A stretch of DNA of 64,000 nucleotides from Fimenecus sp900545625 (GCA_963931525.1 OZ007023.1:1984001-2048000), one strand, 5' to 3'; shown: positions 47,369 through 55,889, counted from the first letter of the stretch. The notes: generated from the sequence alone by a model not told the origin. Program-made: numbers and translations.

Positions 47369-47896
47369 TCATTCCTCGATTCCGTTGATGTTGGTGTCGC
47401 CCGTCTCGAGCGCGGTAAGACCCGAACGCGACAGCTCGATGATGCCGTGCTTGGTCATTTTTTCAATAAAACGGTCGATAAGCGACGGCAGCCCCGTCAG
47501 CTCCGCCGTGATGGTGGTGTGCCCGATGTCCTTGACCTTTGCACCGAAGCCGTTGATCGTCTTGAGCACCGCGGTGCGGCGGCTGTTGGTCGCATGCACC
47601 TTGATAAGCAAAAGCTCGCTGGCGATCAGCTGCCCTTCGCTTAATTTCACGACCTTGATGACGTCGCCGAGTTTCGCGAGCTGCTGCTCGACCTGCATGA
47701 ACTTGTAAGGCTCGACGTCTGAGACGATGGTGATGCGCGAATAGAGCGGATTTTCCGTTTCGGCAACGGTCAGACTGATGACGTTATAGCCGCGGCGCGC
47801 GAACAGGCTCGCCACGCGCAGCAGCACGCCCGTGCGGTTATGGACAAGCGCCGAAAGGAAGATGCGCTCCAAATTTTGCTGTTGCTGTTCTGCCAT
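47369..47896 (-). CDS. ilvH: Acetolactate synthase regulatory subunit
   Basis: The 175-residue protein has an N-terminal ACT domain (LSALVHNRTGVLLRVASLFARRGYNV) that confers valine feedback inhibition on the IlvB catalytic subunit, and a C-terminal domain with GLPSLIDRFIEKM. Its catalytic partner is encoded 16 kb away. Here it heads the leu genes and follows galM by 15 bases. Confidence 0.95.
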   Translation of the reverse strand: MAEQQQQNLERIFLSALVHNRTGVLLRVASLFARRGYNVISLTVAETENPLYSRITIVSDVEPYKFMQVEQQLAKLGDVIKVVKLSEGQLIASELLLIKVHATNSRRTAVLKTINGFGAKVKDIGHTTITAELTGLPSLIDRFIEKMTKHGIIELSRSGLTALETGDTNINGIEE

Positions 47897-47911
47897 GATG
47901 GAATACCTCTT

Positions 47912-48961
47912 TTATTCTGCTGAGAATTGATAAACGGTGGTGGAAACGAACGGCTTTTCGGGCGTAAATTCGCAGGGGATGAATTCCGGGTGGTTGAGCG
48001 CATCCGGGAAATACTGCGTCTCAAGGCAAAAGCCCTGCCGATACAAAAGGGGCTTGCCCGCCTTGCCGATCTGCGTGCCGTCCATAAAGTTGCCTATGTA
48101 GAGCTGTACGCCGGGCAGATCCGTATAGCCGCGCATGACGCGCCCGCTTTTGGGGTCTTTTGCGCGGGCGAACTCCCGCAGCGTACCGTCATAGTTTTCA
48201 ATGCGGAAATTGTGGTCGTAGCCTCTGCCGATCTTCAGCTGCTCGTCATCAGCACCGACGTCGCGGCCGATCTTCTTCGGCAGTCGGAAATCGAACGGCG
48301 TGCCCTCGACCGAACGGATCTCGCCCGTGGGGATGCAGTCCGTATCCGTCGGGGTGTATGCGTCGCAGAAGAGCTGCAATTCGTGGTCGATGATCTGCCC
48401 CGCATCAAAGCCCGCAAGGTTGAAGTAGGCGTGGTTCGTGACATTGATCGCCGTTTTGCGGTCGGGCGAGCAGCGGTACTCGATGCGCACGGCGCAGTCG
48501 TCGTCAAACGAGAACGTCACCTCGTTGTGCACATTGCCCGGGAAGCCCTCGTTGCCGTCGAGGCTTTCATAGGTAAAGCGTACGGCACCGTCGCCGACGA
48601 TCTCGGCATCCCACACCGCCTTGGCGTATTCGTGGTTGCCGTGGAGGGTGAATTTGCCGTCCACGTTTTTCGTGATCGGGTAGTTGACCCCGTCGATCGT
48701 GATCCCCTTGCCCGCGATGCGGTTGGCGACCCTGCCGACGGTGCGGCCCTGGGAGTCGGTGCACAAGATCTGCCCCTCCATGGTGTCAAAGCCGACGAGC
48801 ACATCGCAAAGCGCGCCCGCGCGGTCGGGAACGACGATCTTGTTGAGCGTCGCGCCGTAAGTGAGCAATTCGATATACGCGCCGGCGGCGTTCGTAACGG
48901 TGTATGCGTAAACCGCCGCACCGTTTTCAGCGTTTCCGTAAAATCTTTTTTCTGTCTGCAC
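47912..48961 (-). CDS. galM: Aldose 1-epimerase (galactose mutarotase)
   Basis: The 349-residue beta-sandwich enzyme interconverts alpha and beta anomers of galactose/glucose. Catalytic and binding residues: His in FTLHGN, the His base in NVTNHAYFNL, Asp in HNFRI region and the catalytic Glu in CLETQYFPDA. Full length. The start is GTG with GGGGTGAAAGC before it. It would serve lactose use with the distant beta-galactosidase, but its place at the head of a branched-chain amino acid operon is odd. Confidence 0.94.
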   Translation of the reverse strand: MQTEKRFYGNAENGAAVYAYTVTNAAGAYIELLTYGATLNKIVVPDRAGALCDVLVGFDTMEGQILCTDSQGRTVGRVANRIAGKGITIDGVNYPITKNVDGKFTLHGNHEYAKAVWDAEIVGDGAVRFTYESLDGNEGFPGNVHNEVTFSFDDDCAVRIEYRCSPDRKTAINVTNHAYFNLAGFDAGQIIDHELQLFCDAYTPTDTDCIPTGEIRSVEGTPFDFRLPKKIGRDVGADDEQLKIGRGYDHNFRIENYDGTLREFARAKDPKSGRVMRGYTDLPGVQLYIGNFMDGTQIGKAGKPLLYRQGFCLETQYFPDALNHPEFIPCEFTPEKPFVSTTVYQFSAE

Positions 48962-49000
48962 GCTTTCACCCCATTATACTTATGGAATTCTATTTTATTA

Positions 49001-49029
49001 AGTATAATCTTTGCCGCGCGCGTTGTCAA
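49001..49029 (-). promoter_or_regulatory. Promoter of the galM-ilvH-leuC-leuD operon
   Basis: On the minus strand: TTGACA, 17 bases, TATACT, giving a leader of about 33 bases. A second TATAAT lies 11 bases before galM but has no good -35. No T-box, leader peptide or GntR ilv operator is seen. Confidence 0.75.
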
Positions 49030-49080
49030 GAAAACGACGGCAAAACAAACAGAAAACCGCCCCCGAAAGGGATCAGCATA

Positions 49081-49785
49081 GCAAGCATTTTGTCTGCACT
49101 TATAAACGGCCACTATCATATGTGCTACTTATACATGCTGATTGGGTTGTACCTCGCAACACCGTTTTTCAGAGCATTTGTCAAAAAGGAAAACAAAAAT
49201 CTGATTCTTTTCTTTTTGCTTCTGGCGCTCGTATCCCAATTTACCCGGCCGATCATCGATATTTTATCGTCCAGAGTCACAATATTCAAAGAAGTCTCAG
49301 AGTTTATCAATAAATTTTATCTGCAATTTTTCGGAGGTTTTGCAGCATATTATCTGGCGGGCTGGTATATCGTGCATATCGGCATTTCAAAAAGATGGGC
49401 ACGGGGCGTCCTATATGCAGCAGGTGCGATCTCCTTAGCGGCGATGCTCTTGCTTTCGCAAATAACCGGCGCCAACGGCGATGCATTTTCCAACATGAAT
49501 TTCTTTGTTTTCTTGTATGCCGCGAGCACATTTTTGTTCTTGAATCGTGTCAAGATTCATGCCGGCAGCAAGACAAAACGCATACTGACAGCAGCCTCCA
49601 GAATGACGTTCGGCATATACATTATACATCCGTTTTTTCAAGAGATGCTCAGCAAGATGTTCCCGTACGAAAAGCTTCCCATACTCTATATCCTTGTGAG
49701 TTTCCTTGTCTTTGTACTTTTATCGCTCGGTGTGACTTTTATTCTTTCAAAGCTGCCACTCTTAAAAAAGACCGTGCGCATGTAA
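49081..49785 (+). pseudogene. Acyltransferase-3 family remnant, N-terminus missing
   Basis: The frame encodes the C-terminal two thirds of an acyltransferase-3 (OatA/NolL-type) membrane protein: NGHYHMCYLYMLIGLYLATPFFRAF is a hallmark segment that normally lies near residue 130, followed by about six helices and FGIYIIHPFFQEM. The expected N-terminal helices and catalytic His region are absent; upstream in frame is the galM promoter and coding region read backwards. No ribosome site or promoter fits. Base composition is clearly more A/T-rich than the neighbours, suggesting an acquired gene that was truncated. The start given is where similarity begins, not a start codon. Confidence 0.7.
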
Positions 49786-49809
49786 AAACATTCCTTTCTT
49801 TGCAAAGCG

Positions 49810-49864
49810 AAAGCGGAACATTCCTTATGTTCTCAAAGAACATCGGATGTTCCGCTTTTATCTT
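49810..49864 (+). terminator. Terminator after the acyltransferase remnant
   Basis: A long stem (AAAGCGGAACAT with ATGTTCCGCTTT) encloses a second hairpin (ATGTTC/GAACAT) and is followed by TTTTATCTT. Confidence 0.8.
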
Positions 49865-49893
49865 ACTCTAAGTAAAGCGAAATTGGAGATAAA

Positions 49894-51270
49894 TCATTTC
49901 TCTTCATACCACTGCGAAATCTCCGCATACAACGTCTCGGTCGCCTCGGCGGTCTGAGCATTCAAAAACACATAGGCGGGATCATCGCCCGAAAGGCGCA
50001 GGCACACATATTTGCCTGTATCGTTGTATACATACAGATCACATGCGCCGTAGCCGTCAAAGTAGAAATGCCCGTAGCTTTTGGAAACGCCGCCGTAACC
50101 ATTGGTACGCGTGCCGTTTGCGGGGAGTGTATCTACGAGCTCTACGGACTCGACCTGTTCGCGCGTGAGCGTCAGGTCATAAAGCGGCGCCTCCATTTGA
50201 AGCTGCTCGTTCTGCACCGCCACAGAAAAACCGGAAAAACTCATCACACCGGCAAGCGCCACGATGCAGACTAAAACGGCAAGTATGCCGAACAGGATCG
50301 CTTTGCCCGCAGGGCGGCCGATATTCACCGTCCAGCCGAGGCTTTCAACACGCTTCGGAACAAAAACGCGCGGGTCATATGGGTTATAATAGCAGCCCCA
50401 TTTCCATTCGCTTTCCGCCTCGGCATCCACGGGTGCTTGCACGTCCATATAGGCCTCTTCCAGCTCCCGCAGCTTTTTTTGCTGCCAAAACGCCGCCGCA
50501 AGATTGATAAGCACCAATACTGCGATCGCCGCGACCGACAGATACATGTTTTGCAAAATGCCGGCGGATACGGCGAGCAGCAGCCAAAACAGGAGCATGC
50601 TTACCGCCATAGCGACGGCGCTGCCCGTGTGGATGCGGATGCTTTTCTGCGCAAACGCCGTGGCGGCGGCAGTGTCCTCCCCCGCCGTGCGGACGGGCAG
50701 GCTGCGCATCTGATAATAAAGAGGCACCGTAAAAAGCTGACAAACCGGACCGAAGAAAGCAAAGGGCAGCGGAAAATCCGAACGAAGCGACGGAACGACA
50801 AGCAGGATGATCAAGGGGACAAAGCTCAAAATCAGGCATATCCAAACAAATGCAGGCGACAGCGCGCCCGTCGCCTTGTCACGGCTTGCCGCAAGATCGG
50901 CAGATAGGGTTTTACGCGCAGGCGGCAGCCAGCCCTTTTGTGCGCGCAAGGTCAAAAGCCGGCGGCGCGCGGTATTTTGCACAAGCCAGGTCAGCAGCAG
51001 AAAAAGCACCAGGATCGCCAGCATACACATTTCCGCCCATGCTTGCACAGCCGGCAAAAACAGCAAAAAGCCCGCTGCCGCCGATACAGCCAGCACTGCG
51101 CAAAGCCCCGCGTAATAGGCGCGCAAAATACGCTTCACCTCAGGACTTTCGGCTTTATTTTCAGAGAACGCCACCCCGAGCACGAATGCGCCGCGCCGCA
51201 CCGCACAAGCGGAAGCGCCGGTCACGGCGAGAAACACCACCCAAAGCATTGCAAGCAACAACCAGATCAT
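49894..51270 (-). CDS. DUF5808-type membrane protein
   Basis: The 458-residue protein has about eight membrane helices. A central stretch WKWGCYYNPYDPRVFVPKR followed by GWTVNIGRPAGKA matches DUF5808, and a soluble C-terminal domain (about 370-458) resembles a PH-like or DUF1648-associated beta domain. Proteins of this kind are usually encoded with YtrA-type GntR regulators, as here (4-base ATGA overlap). A part in envelope stress or antimicrobial sensing is suggested by that association only. Confidence 0.8.
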   Translation of the reverse strand: MIWLLLAMLWVVFLAVTGASACAVRRGAFVLGVAFSENKAESPEVKRILRAYYAGLCAVLAVSAAAGFLLFLPAVQAWAEMCMLAILVLFLLLTWLVQNTARRRLLTLRAQKGWLPPARKTLSADLAASRDKATGALSPAFVWICLILSFVPLIILLVVPSLRSDFPLPFAFFGPVCQLFTVPLYYQMRSLPVRTAGEDTAAATAFAQKSIRIHTGSAVAMAVSMLLFWLLLAVSAGILQNMYLSVAAIAVLVLINLAAAFWQQKKLRELEEAYMDVQAPVDAEAESEWKWGCYYNPYDPRVFVPKRVESLGWTVNIGRPAGKAILFGILAVLVCIVALAGVMSFSGFSVAVQNEQLQMEAPLYDLTLTREQVESVELVDTLPANGTRTNGYGGVSKSYGHFYFDGYGACDLYVYNDTGKYVCLRLSGDDPAYVFLNAQTAEATETLYAEISQWYEEK

Positions 51271-51659
51271 TTGGATCCCTCCCCATCTTGATAAAGCGTG
51301 TCGACAATTTCCGCTATGCGTGCCAGCAAAGCCTGCTTGGAAACGCCTTTTGTACGTGCTTCCGAAAGAAGCAAAGACGCTTTGCCGTCAAAGTCATCAT
51401 CCGGCGTGCCGCTTTGCGCAAAGCTTTCACATATCTGCGCGCCGCGCCTGCGATCCATCACGATGATCCCCTCCGCCTTCAACAGCGCATACGCTTTGTT
51501 GACGGTCATGGGGTTTACACCGAGATCCGCGGCGAGCTGGCGCACCGTGGGCAGACGTTCACCGGGTGCAAGCGCGCCCGACGCCGCACCGCGCACGATC
51601 CGGTCGCGGATCTGCCGATAGATCGGCACGTCGCTGGTCAAATCAATTTCCAACCGCAA
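51267..51659 (-). CDS. GntR-family regulator, YtrA subfamily
   Basis: The 130-residue protein has the winged helix (LEIDLTSDVPIYRQIRDRIV ... PTVRQLAADLGVNPMTVNKAYALL) and only a short C-terminal dimerisation helix, the YtrA layout. The TTG at 51659 is preferred because AAGGCGG lies 8 bases upstream; a GTG 9 bases earlier is also in frame but too close to that site. It precedes the DUF5808 gene with a 4-base overlap. A near-perfect inverted repeat covers its own promoter, so autoregulation is likely. Confidence 0.88.
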   Translation of the reverse strand: MRLEIDLTSDVPIYRQIRDRIVRGAASGALAPGERLPTVRQLAADLGVNPMTVNKAYALLKAEGIIVMDRRRGAQICESFAQSGTPDDDFDGKASLLLSEARTKGVSKQALLARIAEIVDTLYQDGEGSK

Positions 51660-51686
51660 TGCGTTCACCGCCTTTTCATTCTGCTT

Positions 51687-51711
51687 TTTGTATTATTTAT
51701 TATAATACAAA
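51687..51711 (-). promoter_or_regulatory. YtrA-type operator over the -10 box
   Basis: A perfect inverted repeat TTTGTATTAT-N5-ATAATACAAA (10-bp arms) overlaps the -10 box of the gntR promoter. Confidence 0.75.
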
Positions 51712-51727
51712 TATACACTTCTGTCAA
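51699..51727 (-). promoter_or_regulatory. Promoter of the YtrA-DUF5808 operon
   Basis: On the minus strand: TTGACA, 17 bases, TATAAT, full consensus. Confidence 0.85.
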
Positions 51728-51748
51728 CAAGGATTCGATCATTTCGCG

Positions 51749-51793
51749 AAAATAAAATGAGACGGCTTTGTGCGGGTCTGACACAAAACCATC
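51749..51793 (-). terminator. Terminator of the MFS gene
   Basis: On the minus strand a 12-bp stem with two G-U pairs (GATGGTTTTGTG with CACAAAGCCGTC) is followed by TCATTTTATTTT. Confidence 0.75.
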
Positions 51794-51847
51794 CCATTCT
51801 TACTTTGTATGTATCGGCAGCGACCGTTTGCCGTTCACGGCACGCCG

Positions 51848-53008
51848 CTATGCCTTTTGCTTTTTTTGCAGGAACAGGCGGCCTGCAAGCATCAGTGCAT
51901 ACCAAATCGCCAGATAATACGGGAACAGTGCTGCCGTGATGTTTTGGGCGAGCAGGCCGAACAGCGCCGGCGCCAGCAAAATACCGACGTAGGAAGCCGA
52001 CATCTGTACGCCCATGACCGACTGGGAGATCTCTTTTCCGAAAATGCGCGGCGTCAAGTGCAGCATATTCGGGAACACGGGTCCGTTGCCAAGCCCGATC
52101 ATAAACAGCCCCACGCCGGACACCGCCGCAGGCAGCGGCAGGAGTACCAAAAGGATGGCAAAAAAAGTGATGCCCTGCCCGATGCGCACAAGCTGCGACG
52201 CCGTCAATTTGGTCGCAAGCACTCCGGAAAGGAACCGCCCGACTGCCATACCGACATAGTAAAACGTTATCGTCAACGCGGCAGCGTCCGCTTCTAAGCC
52301 CTTCGCGCGCACCAAAAAGGTGCTCCCCCACGCGCCGCAGGTGCATTCCAGCGCGCACGAGCCGACAAAAACCAAACACGCCATGCGCACTTTGGCATCT
52401 TTCAGCAAAGTCTTAAAGGGCACGTGACGGCTTTCTTCGGCTTCGCTTTCATGCGTCACGTGCCCGACCCTTTTCCAAAGCGGCAGCGAGACGAGCATCA
52501 ACACGGCAACGCCGAGCTGAATCCAAAACACCGTGCGGTAACCGCTGCGCCACGAGCCGTTTGAGAGCGCAAGGGACATCAAAAACGGACTCACCGAAAC
52601 ACCGATCCCGTAAAAGCAATGCAGAAAATTCATATGCGTCGCCTTGTAGTGCAGGGCGACGTAATTGTTGAGTCCCGTGTCTATAGCCCCCGCGCCGAGC
52701 CCCAGCGGCACGGCAAACAGGCAAAGCCACACCATGCTGCCCGAAACAGAAAACCCGAACAGCGCCGCCGCGGTCATCGCGGTGCTGACCGCCGTAACGG
52801 CGGGCGTGCCGAAGCGGTGGATAAGCCTTGCGGAGAGAAGGCTTGACACGATCGTCCCGCCCGAGACGAGCATCGTTACAAAATTCGCCCAAGACACGGG
52901 CAGCGCCATTTCCGTATATATGGCGGGCCACGCCGCCCCGAAAAGGGAATCGGGAAGCCCTAAGCCTATGAAAGCAATGAAGATGACGATCAATAGCAGT
53001 GTTGCCAA
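51848..53008 (-). CDS. Major facilitator superfamily transporter (fucose-permease-like)
   Basis: The 386-residue protein has 12 predicted helices. FIGLGLPDSLFGAAWPAIY at the N-terminus and ALHYKATHMNFLHCFYGIGVSVSP in the middle are typical of a Firmicutes MFS group related to FucP/sugar permeases; the substrate is not known. The start is a TTG (LATLLLIVIFIAF) with AAAGGGGAAA upstream; the frame continues 22 codons further but those residues do not fit. Own promoter and terminator. Confidence 0.87.
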   Translation of the reverse strand: MATLLLIVIFIAFIGLGLPDSLFGAAWPAIYTEMALPVSWANFVTMLVSGGTIVSSLLSARLIHRFGTPAVTAVSTAMTAAALFGFSVSGSMVWLCLFAVPLGLGAGAIDTGLNNYVALHYKATHMNFLHCFYGIGVSVSPFLMSLALSNGSWRSGYRTVFWIQLGVAVLMLVSLPLWKRVGHVTHESEAEESRHVPFKTLLKDAKVRMACLVFVGSCALECTCGAWGSTFLVRAKGLEADAAALTITFYYVGMAVGRFLSGVLATKLTASQLVRIGQGITFFAILLVLLPLPAAVSGVGLFMIGLGNGPVFPNMLHLTPRIFGKEISQSVMGVQMSASYVGILLAPALFGLLAQNITAALFPYYLAIWYALMLAGRLFLQKKQKA

Positions 53009-53064
53009 CGGTCTTTCCCCTTTTTGCGAAAATCGCTCTGTATTGTAGCACACCGGCGCCGGAA

Positions 53065-53094
53065 AATATATCAAAAACTCGATGGTTTTGTCAA
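53065..53094 (-). promoter_or_regulatory. Promoter of the MFS gene
   Basis: On the minus strand: TTGACA, 18 bases, TATATT. A 10-bp palindrome CCGGCGCCGG lies just after it in the leader. Confidence 0.6.
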
Positions 53095-53115
53095 GTATCT
53101 GATGTGATTTGACGG

Positions 53116-53153
53116 AAAAAGCGGCTCTGTGTCCGTGCAGAACACAAAACCGC
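53116..53153 (-). terminator. Terminator of the FRG-domain gene
   Basis: On the minus strand a 14-bp stem with several G-U pairs (GCGGTTTTGTGTTC with GGACACAGAGCCGC) is followed by TTTTTCC. Confidence 0.75.
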
Positions 53154-53182
53154 CTGTATCCGGCTTTATTCTTTTACCGTAC

Positions 53183-54124
53183 CTACCGCACCGCCTTGGC
53201 GATATCCAACAGAGCTTCATATTGATACTGCGGCGCTTTCGAATTTACAAACGCACACAGCTCCGGGCAGATCTGCCGATCCAGAACATATTTATGGATC
53301 GCGAAGCTTTGGCGCACGGATTTTGTAAAATAGTGCGAGGAAACCAGCGCGAAATGGTTCAACAGCAAAAAAACGCCCTGCTGATATTTCATCAAGTCAT
53401 TGGTCGGGATGTCAATGAGCTTGGCTTCCGGGGACATGCTCTTGATGAGTTCCCCGAGCATATCCAGCGAAAACTCCCGTTCCTGCATGCTTTTCAGCAG
53501 CGCTGTCTTCTTTGCGTGTGCGTCCGCTGAAAAATCGGGCTTCAAAAGCGCGCCAGGGTCTATGTCCACCACAGCGACACGGTATGCGTCGATCCACGCA
53601 TTGACCTCCTCCAAATCGTCCGAGGTATCATCATCACCGATGTCAAACGCCGTGTACAGCACCACATCGTCTTTAAATTCCTGCCTGCCCTTGAGCGCAA
53701 AGGAAAGGGCGACAAAAAGGCTTTTTGAAAAATCGATCAACGGGCTCAGCTTTAAATAATGCTGCACAAAGGCGAGCATTTCATAAAGCCCCGTGCGGTT
53801 CGGGTTAATCACCTTGTACACGCGCATGAAATTGTGCTTCGCTTCGTAAAATTCCAGCAGCTTTTCGCGATCGATGTAGGCGATCTCTTCGTTAGGCTTC
53901 GTTTGCAGCAGCGCACCGTTTCGCAGCAGCGACGGCACCAGAAGCCGTTTTTTGCTGTTTAAGCGTTCGCCGCGGTAATAGATCTTTTCCCCGTTTAAGA
54001 ACGGGGTATAAAGCTCCCGCCGGAATTCGTCAAACGAGTCGATCCGGCGGATGGAAACGGAATAGCTGTAATCAAACGTATCATAGATTTTTTCTTTCAG
54101 CTCTTTCCCCTTTTCGGTCAGCAT
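53183..54124 (-). CDS. FRG-domain protein
   Basis: The 313-residue soluble protein carries the FRG domain signature: YYRGE (residues 49-53) and FVQHYLKLSPLIDFSKSLFVALSFA (about 117-141), equivalent to the family's RG motif and Q-H-G-x-x-T-x-L-L-D-W-T segment. The function of FRG domains is not established; they occur in phages and in accessory regions. The start is unsure: ATG at 54124 with AAGGAT 13 bases upstream, or GTG at 54163. Single gene with its own promoter and terminator, in a stretch with accessory features. Confidence 0.78.
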   Translation of the reverse strand: MLTEKGKELKEKIYDTFDYSYSVSIRRIDSFDEFRRELYTPFLNGEKIYYRGERLNSKKRLLVPSLLRNGALLQTKPNEEIAYIDREKLLEFYEAKHNFMRVYKVINPNRTGLYEMLAFVQHYLKLSPLIDFSKSLFVALSFALKGRQEFKDDVVLYTAFDIGDDDTSDDLEEVNAWIDAYRVAVVDIDPGALLKPDFSADAHAKKTALLKSMQEREFSLDMLGELIKSMSPEAKLIDIPTNDLMKYQQGVFLLLNHFALVSSHYFTKSVRQSFAIHKYVLDRQICPELCAFVNSKAPQYQYEALLDIAKAVR

Positions 54125-54193
54125 AGGTTTTCTGTCATCCTTATTTACACGGCAAAACCGCACCCGCTTCGGCGCGAACCGCTTTTATAAGCC

Positions 54194-54222
54194 GTTGTAT
54201 CATATTTTGCGGGATTTGTCAA
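54194..54222 (-). promoter_or_regulatory. Probable promoter of the FRG-domain gene
   Basis: On the minus strand: TTGACA, 17 bases, TACAAC. Confidence 0.5.
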
Positions 54223-54240
54223 TTTGAGATGAATTCCAAA

Positions 54241-54295
54241 GCAAAAGGAGAAAACACAGGGGGCGGTTCTGCGTCTTGCAGAACCGCCCCCTGTG
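54241..54295 (-). terminator. Strong terminator after the 53-residue membrane protein gene
   Basis: A perfect 18-bp stem (CACAGGGGGCGGTTCTGC and its complement, loop of 5) is followed on the minus strand by TTTTCTCCTTTTG. Confidence 0.95.
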
Positions 54296-54310
54296 ATTTG
54301 GGAATCGAAA

Positions 54311-54472
54311 TTATTTTTGATACGGATAATACCGAAACAGGCAAATCAGATAAATGATTCCGACAGCCAGCGAGCAGCACCCCAGTAATACAGCTACCAC
54401 AGGAATGGAAACAAATACCCAAGCCAAAATTAACAAAACGACCATTGCCGCAATAACCCAAGCCCAAGCCAT
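54311..54472 (-). CDS. Small hydrophobic membrane protein, 53 residues
   Basis: A short frame on the minus strand begins ATGGCTTGGGCTTGG with GGGGG about 9 bases upstream and ends with TAA just before a very strong terminator. The product starts MAWAWVIAAMVVLLILAWVF and ends CLFRYYPYQK: two adjacent hydrophobic helices separated by a Cys-Cys turn and a positively charged C-terminus. It lies 43 bases after the UPF0210 gene and could be co-transcribed. No family is recognised; the terminator right after its stop supports it being real. Confidence 0.6.
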   Translation of the reverse strand: MAWAWVIAAMVVLLILAWVFVSIPVVAVLLGCCSLAVGIIYLICLFRYYPYQK

Positions 54473-54515
54473 CTATAATGCCCCCAATTTTGAACACACA
54501 CTGTCCTTTTTAACT

Positions 54516-55871
54516 TTAGTTCTTCAAGCTCTGGATCGGTGCGGGGATCCTGCCGCCGCGGTGGATGAAGTCCGCAGGAGAAGCGGTATTCAAGCGCATG
54601 ACGGGGCCGTAGCCCAAAAGTCCGCCGAAGTTGAGCGTATCGCCGATTTCTTTCCCGATGGCGGGGATAACGCGCACCGCCGTGGTCTTGGAATTGACCA
54701 TGCCGATGGCGGCTTCGTCCGCGATTAGCCCTGAAATGACCTCCGCAGTCGTGTCGCCGGGGATGATGATCATATCAAGCCCCACCGAGCATACGGCGGT
54801 CATGGCTTCTAACTTTTCAATGGTGAGCGTGCCGTTTTCGGCGGCGGCGATCATGCCCGCATCCTCCGAAACGGGGATGAATGCGCCCGAAAGCCCGCCG
54901 ACATGCGACGATGCCATGACGCCGCCTTTTTTGACCGCGTCGTTCAAGAGGGCAAGGCAGGCGGTCGTGCCGTGCGCGCCGCACTGCTCCAGCCCCATTT
55001 CTTCCAAAATATGTGCCACCGAGTCACCGACTGCGGGTGTGGGCGCCAACGAAAGATCCACGATGCCGAACGGCACACCAAGCCGCTTGGCGGCTTCCTT
55101 TGCCACAAGCTGGCCGACGCGCGTGATCTTGAACGCGGTCTTCTTGACGGTATCCGCCACGTCCGTGATGTTGCCGTGCGGGATCTTTTGCAGCGCCGCA
55201 CGCACCACACCGGGGCCGGAGACACCGACGTTAATGACGCAGTCCGGCTCGCCCGCGCCGTGGAACGCCCCCGCCATAAAGGGATTGTCCTCCGGCGCAT
55301 TGCAGAACACGACGAGCTTCGCGGGGCCGATGCAGCCCTTATCGGCGGTCGCCTCCGCCGCGCGGCGAACGATCTGCCCCATGGTCGCTACGGCGTCCAT
55401 GTTGATGCCCGCCTTCGTCGAGCCGACGTTGACGCTCGAGCAGATATGCTCCGTTTCGGCAAGCGCTTCGGGGATGCTGTCTATGAGCGTGCGGTCCCCC
55501 GCCGAAAAGCCCTTTTGCACAAGCGCCGAATACCCGCCGATAAAATTCACACCCACCGCCCTCGCGGCGCGCTCCAGCGTTTTGGCATAGAGCACGGGAT
55601 CGCCGCCGCTTGCGGCGACAAGCATGGAAATGGGCGTAACGGCAATGCGCTTGTGGATGATCGGGATGCCGTATTCCTTTTCGATCTGCTCGCCCGTCTC
55701 CACAAGGCGGCTCGCGCGCCGGCAGATCTTTTCATAGACCTTCTCGCAGGAATTATGAATATCGGAATCCGCACAGCTCAACAGGGAAATACCCATGGTG
55801 ATGGTACGGATGTCCAGATTCTCCTGCCGGATCATATTGATCGTCTCTAATATGTCATGCGTATTGATCAT
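54516..55871 (-). CDS. UPF0210 (DUF711, PFL) family protein
   Basis: The 451-residue protein belongs to the UPF0210 family, distantly related to the pyruvate formate-lyase/anaerobic ribonucleotide reductase fold by structure but without a known reaction. Conserved stretches include ITMGISLLSCAD, INMDAVATMGQIV, GVSGPGVVRAAL and GTTACLALLNDAVKKGG. AAAGGA precedes the ATG. It is 18 bases after a UPF0237 ACT-domain gene; the two are a widely conserved pair, so the ACT protein probably senses a ligand for this one. Confidence 0.9.
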   Translation of the reverse strand: MINTHDILETINMIRQENLDIRTITMGISLLSCADSDIHNSCEKVYEKICRRASRLVETGEQIEKEYGIPIIHKRIAVTPISMLVAASGGDPVLYAKTLERAARAVGVNFIGGYSALVQKGFSAGDRTLIDSIPEALAETEHICSSVNVGSTKAGINMDAVATMGQIVRRAAEATADKGCIGPAKLVVFCNAPEDNPFMAGAFHGAGEPDCVINVGVSGPGVVRAALQKIPHGNITDVADTVKKTAFKITRVGQLVAKEAAKRLGVPFGIVDLSLAPTPAVGDSVAHILEEMGLEQCGAHGTTACLALLNDAVKKGGVMASSHVGGLSGAFIPVSEDAGMIAAAENGTLTIEKLEAMTAVCSVGLDMIIIPGDTTAEVISGLIADEAAIGMVNSKTTAVRVIPAIGKEIGDTLNFGGLLGYGPVMRLNTASPADFIHRGGRIPAPIQSLKN

Positions 55872-55889
55872 AGCAAAATTCCTTTGGTT

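Noticed and set aside
48904..49080. N-terminal extension of the acyltransferase frame from 48904
   Set aside because: This part reads backwards through galM and its promoter and has no resemblance to acyltransferases.
53116..53153. The FRG and MFS terminators (53116-53153 and 51749-51793) as copies of one repeat
   Set aside because: They share CACAAAACC, but arms and loops differ otherwise; chance similarity of two G-U-rich terminators is enough.
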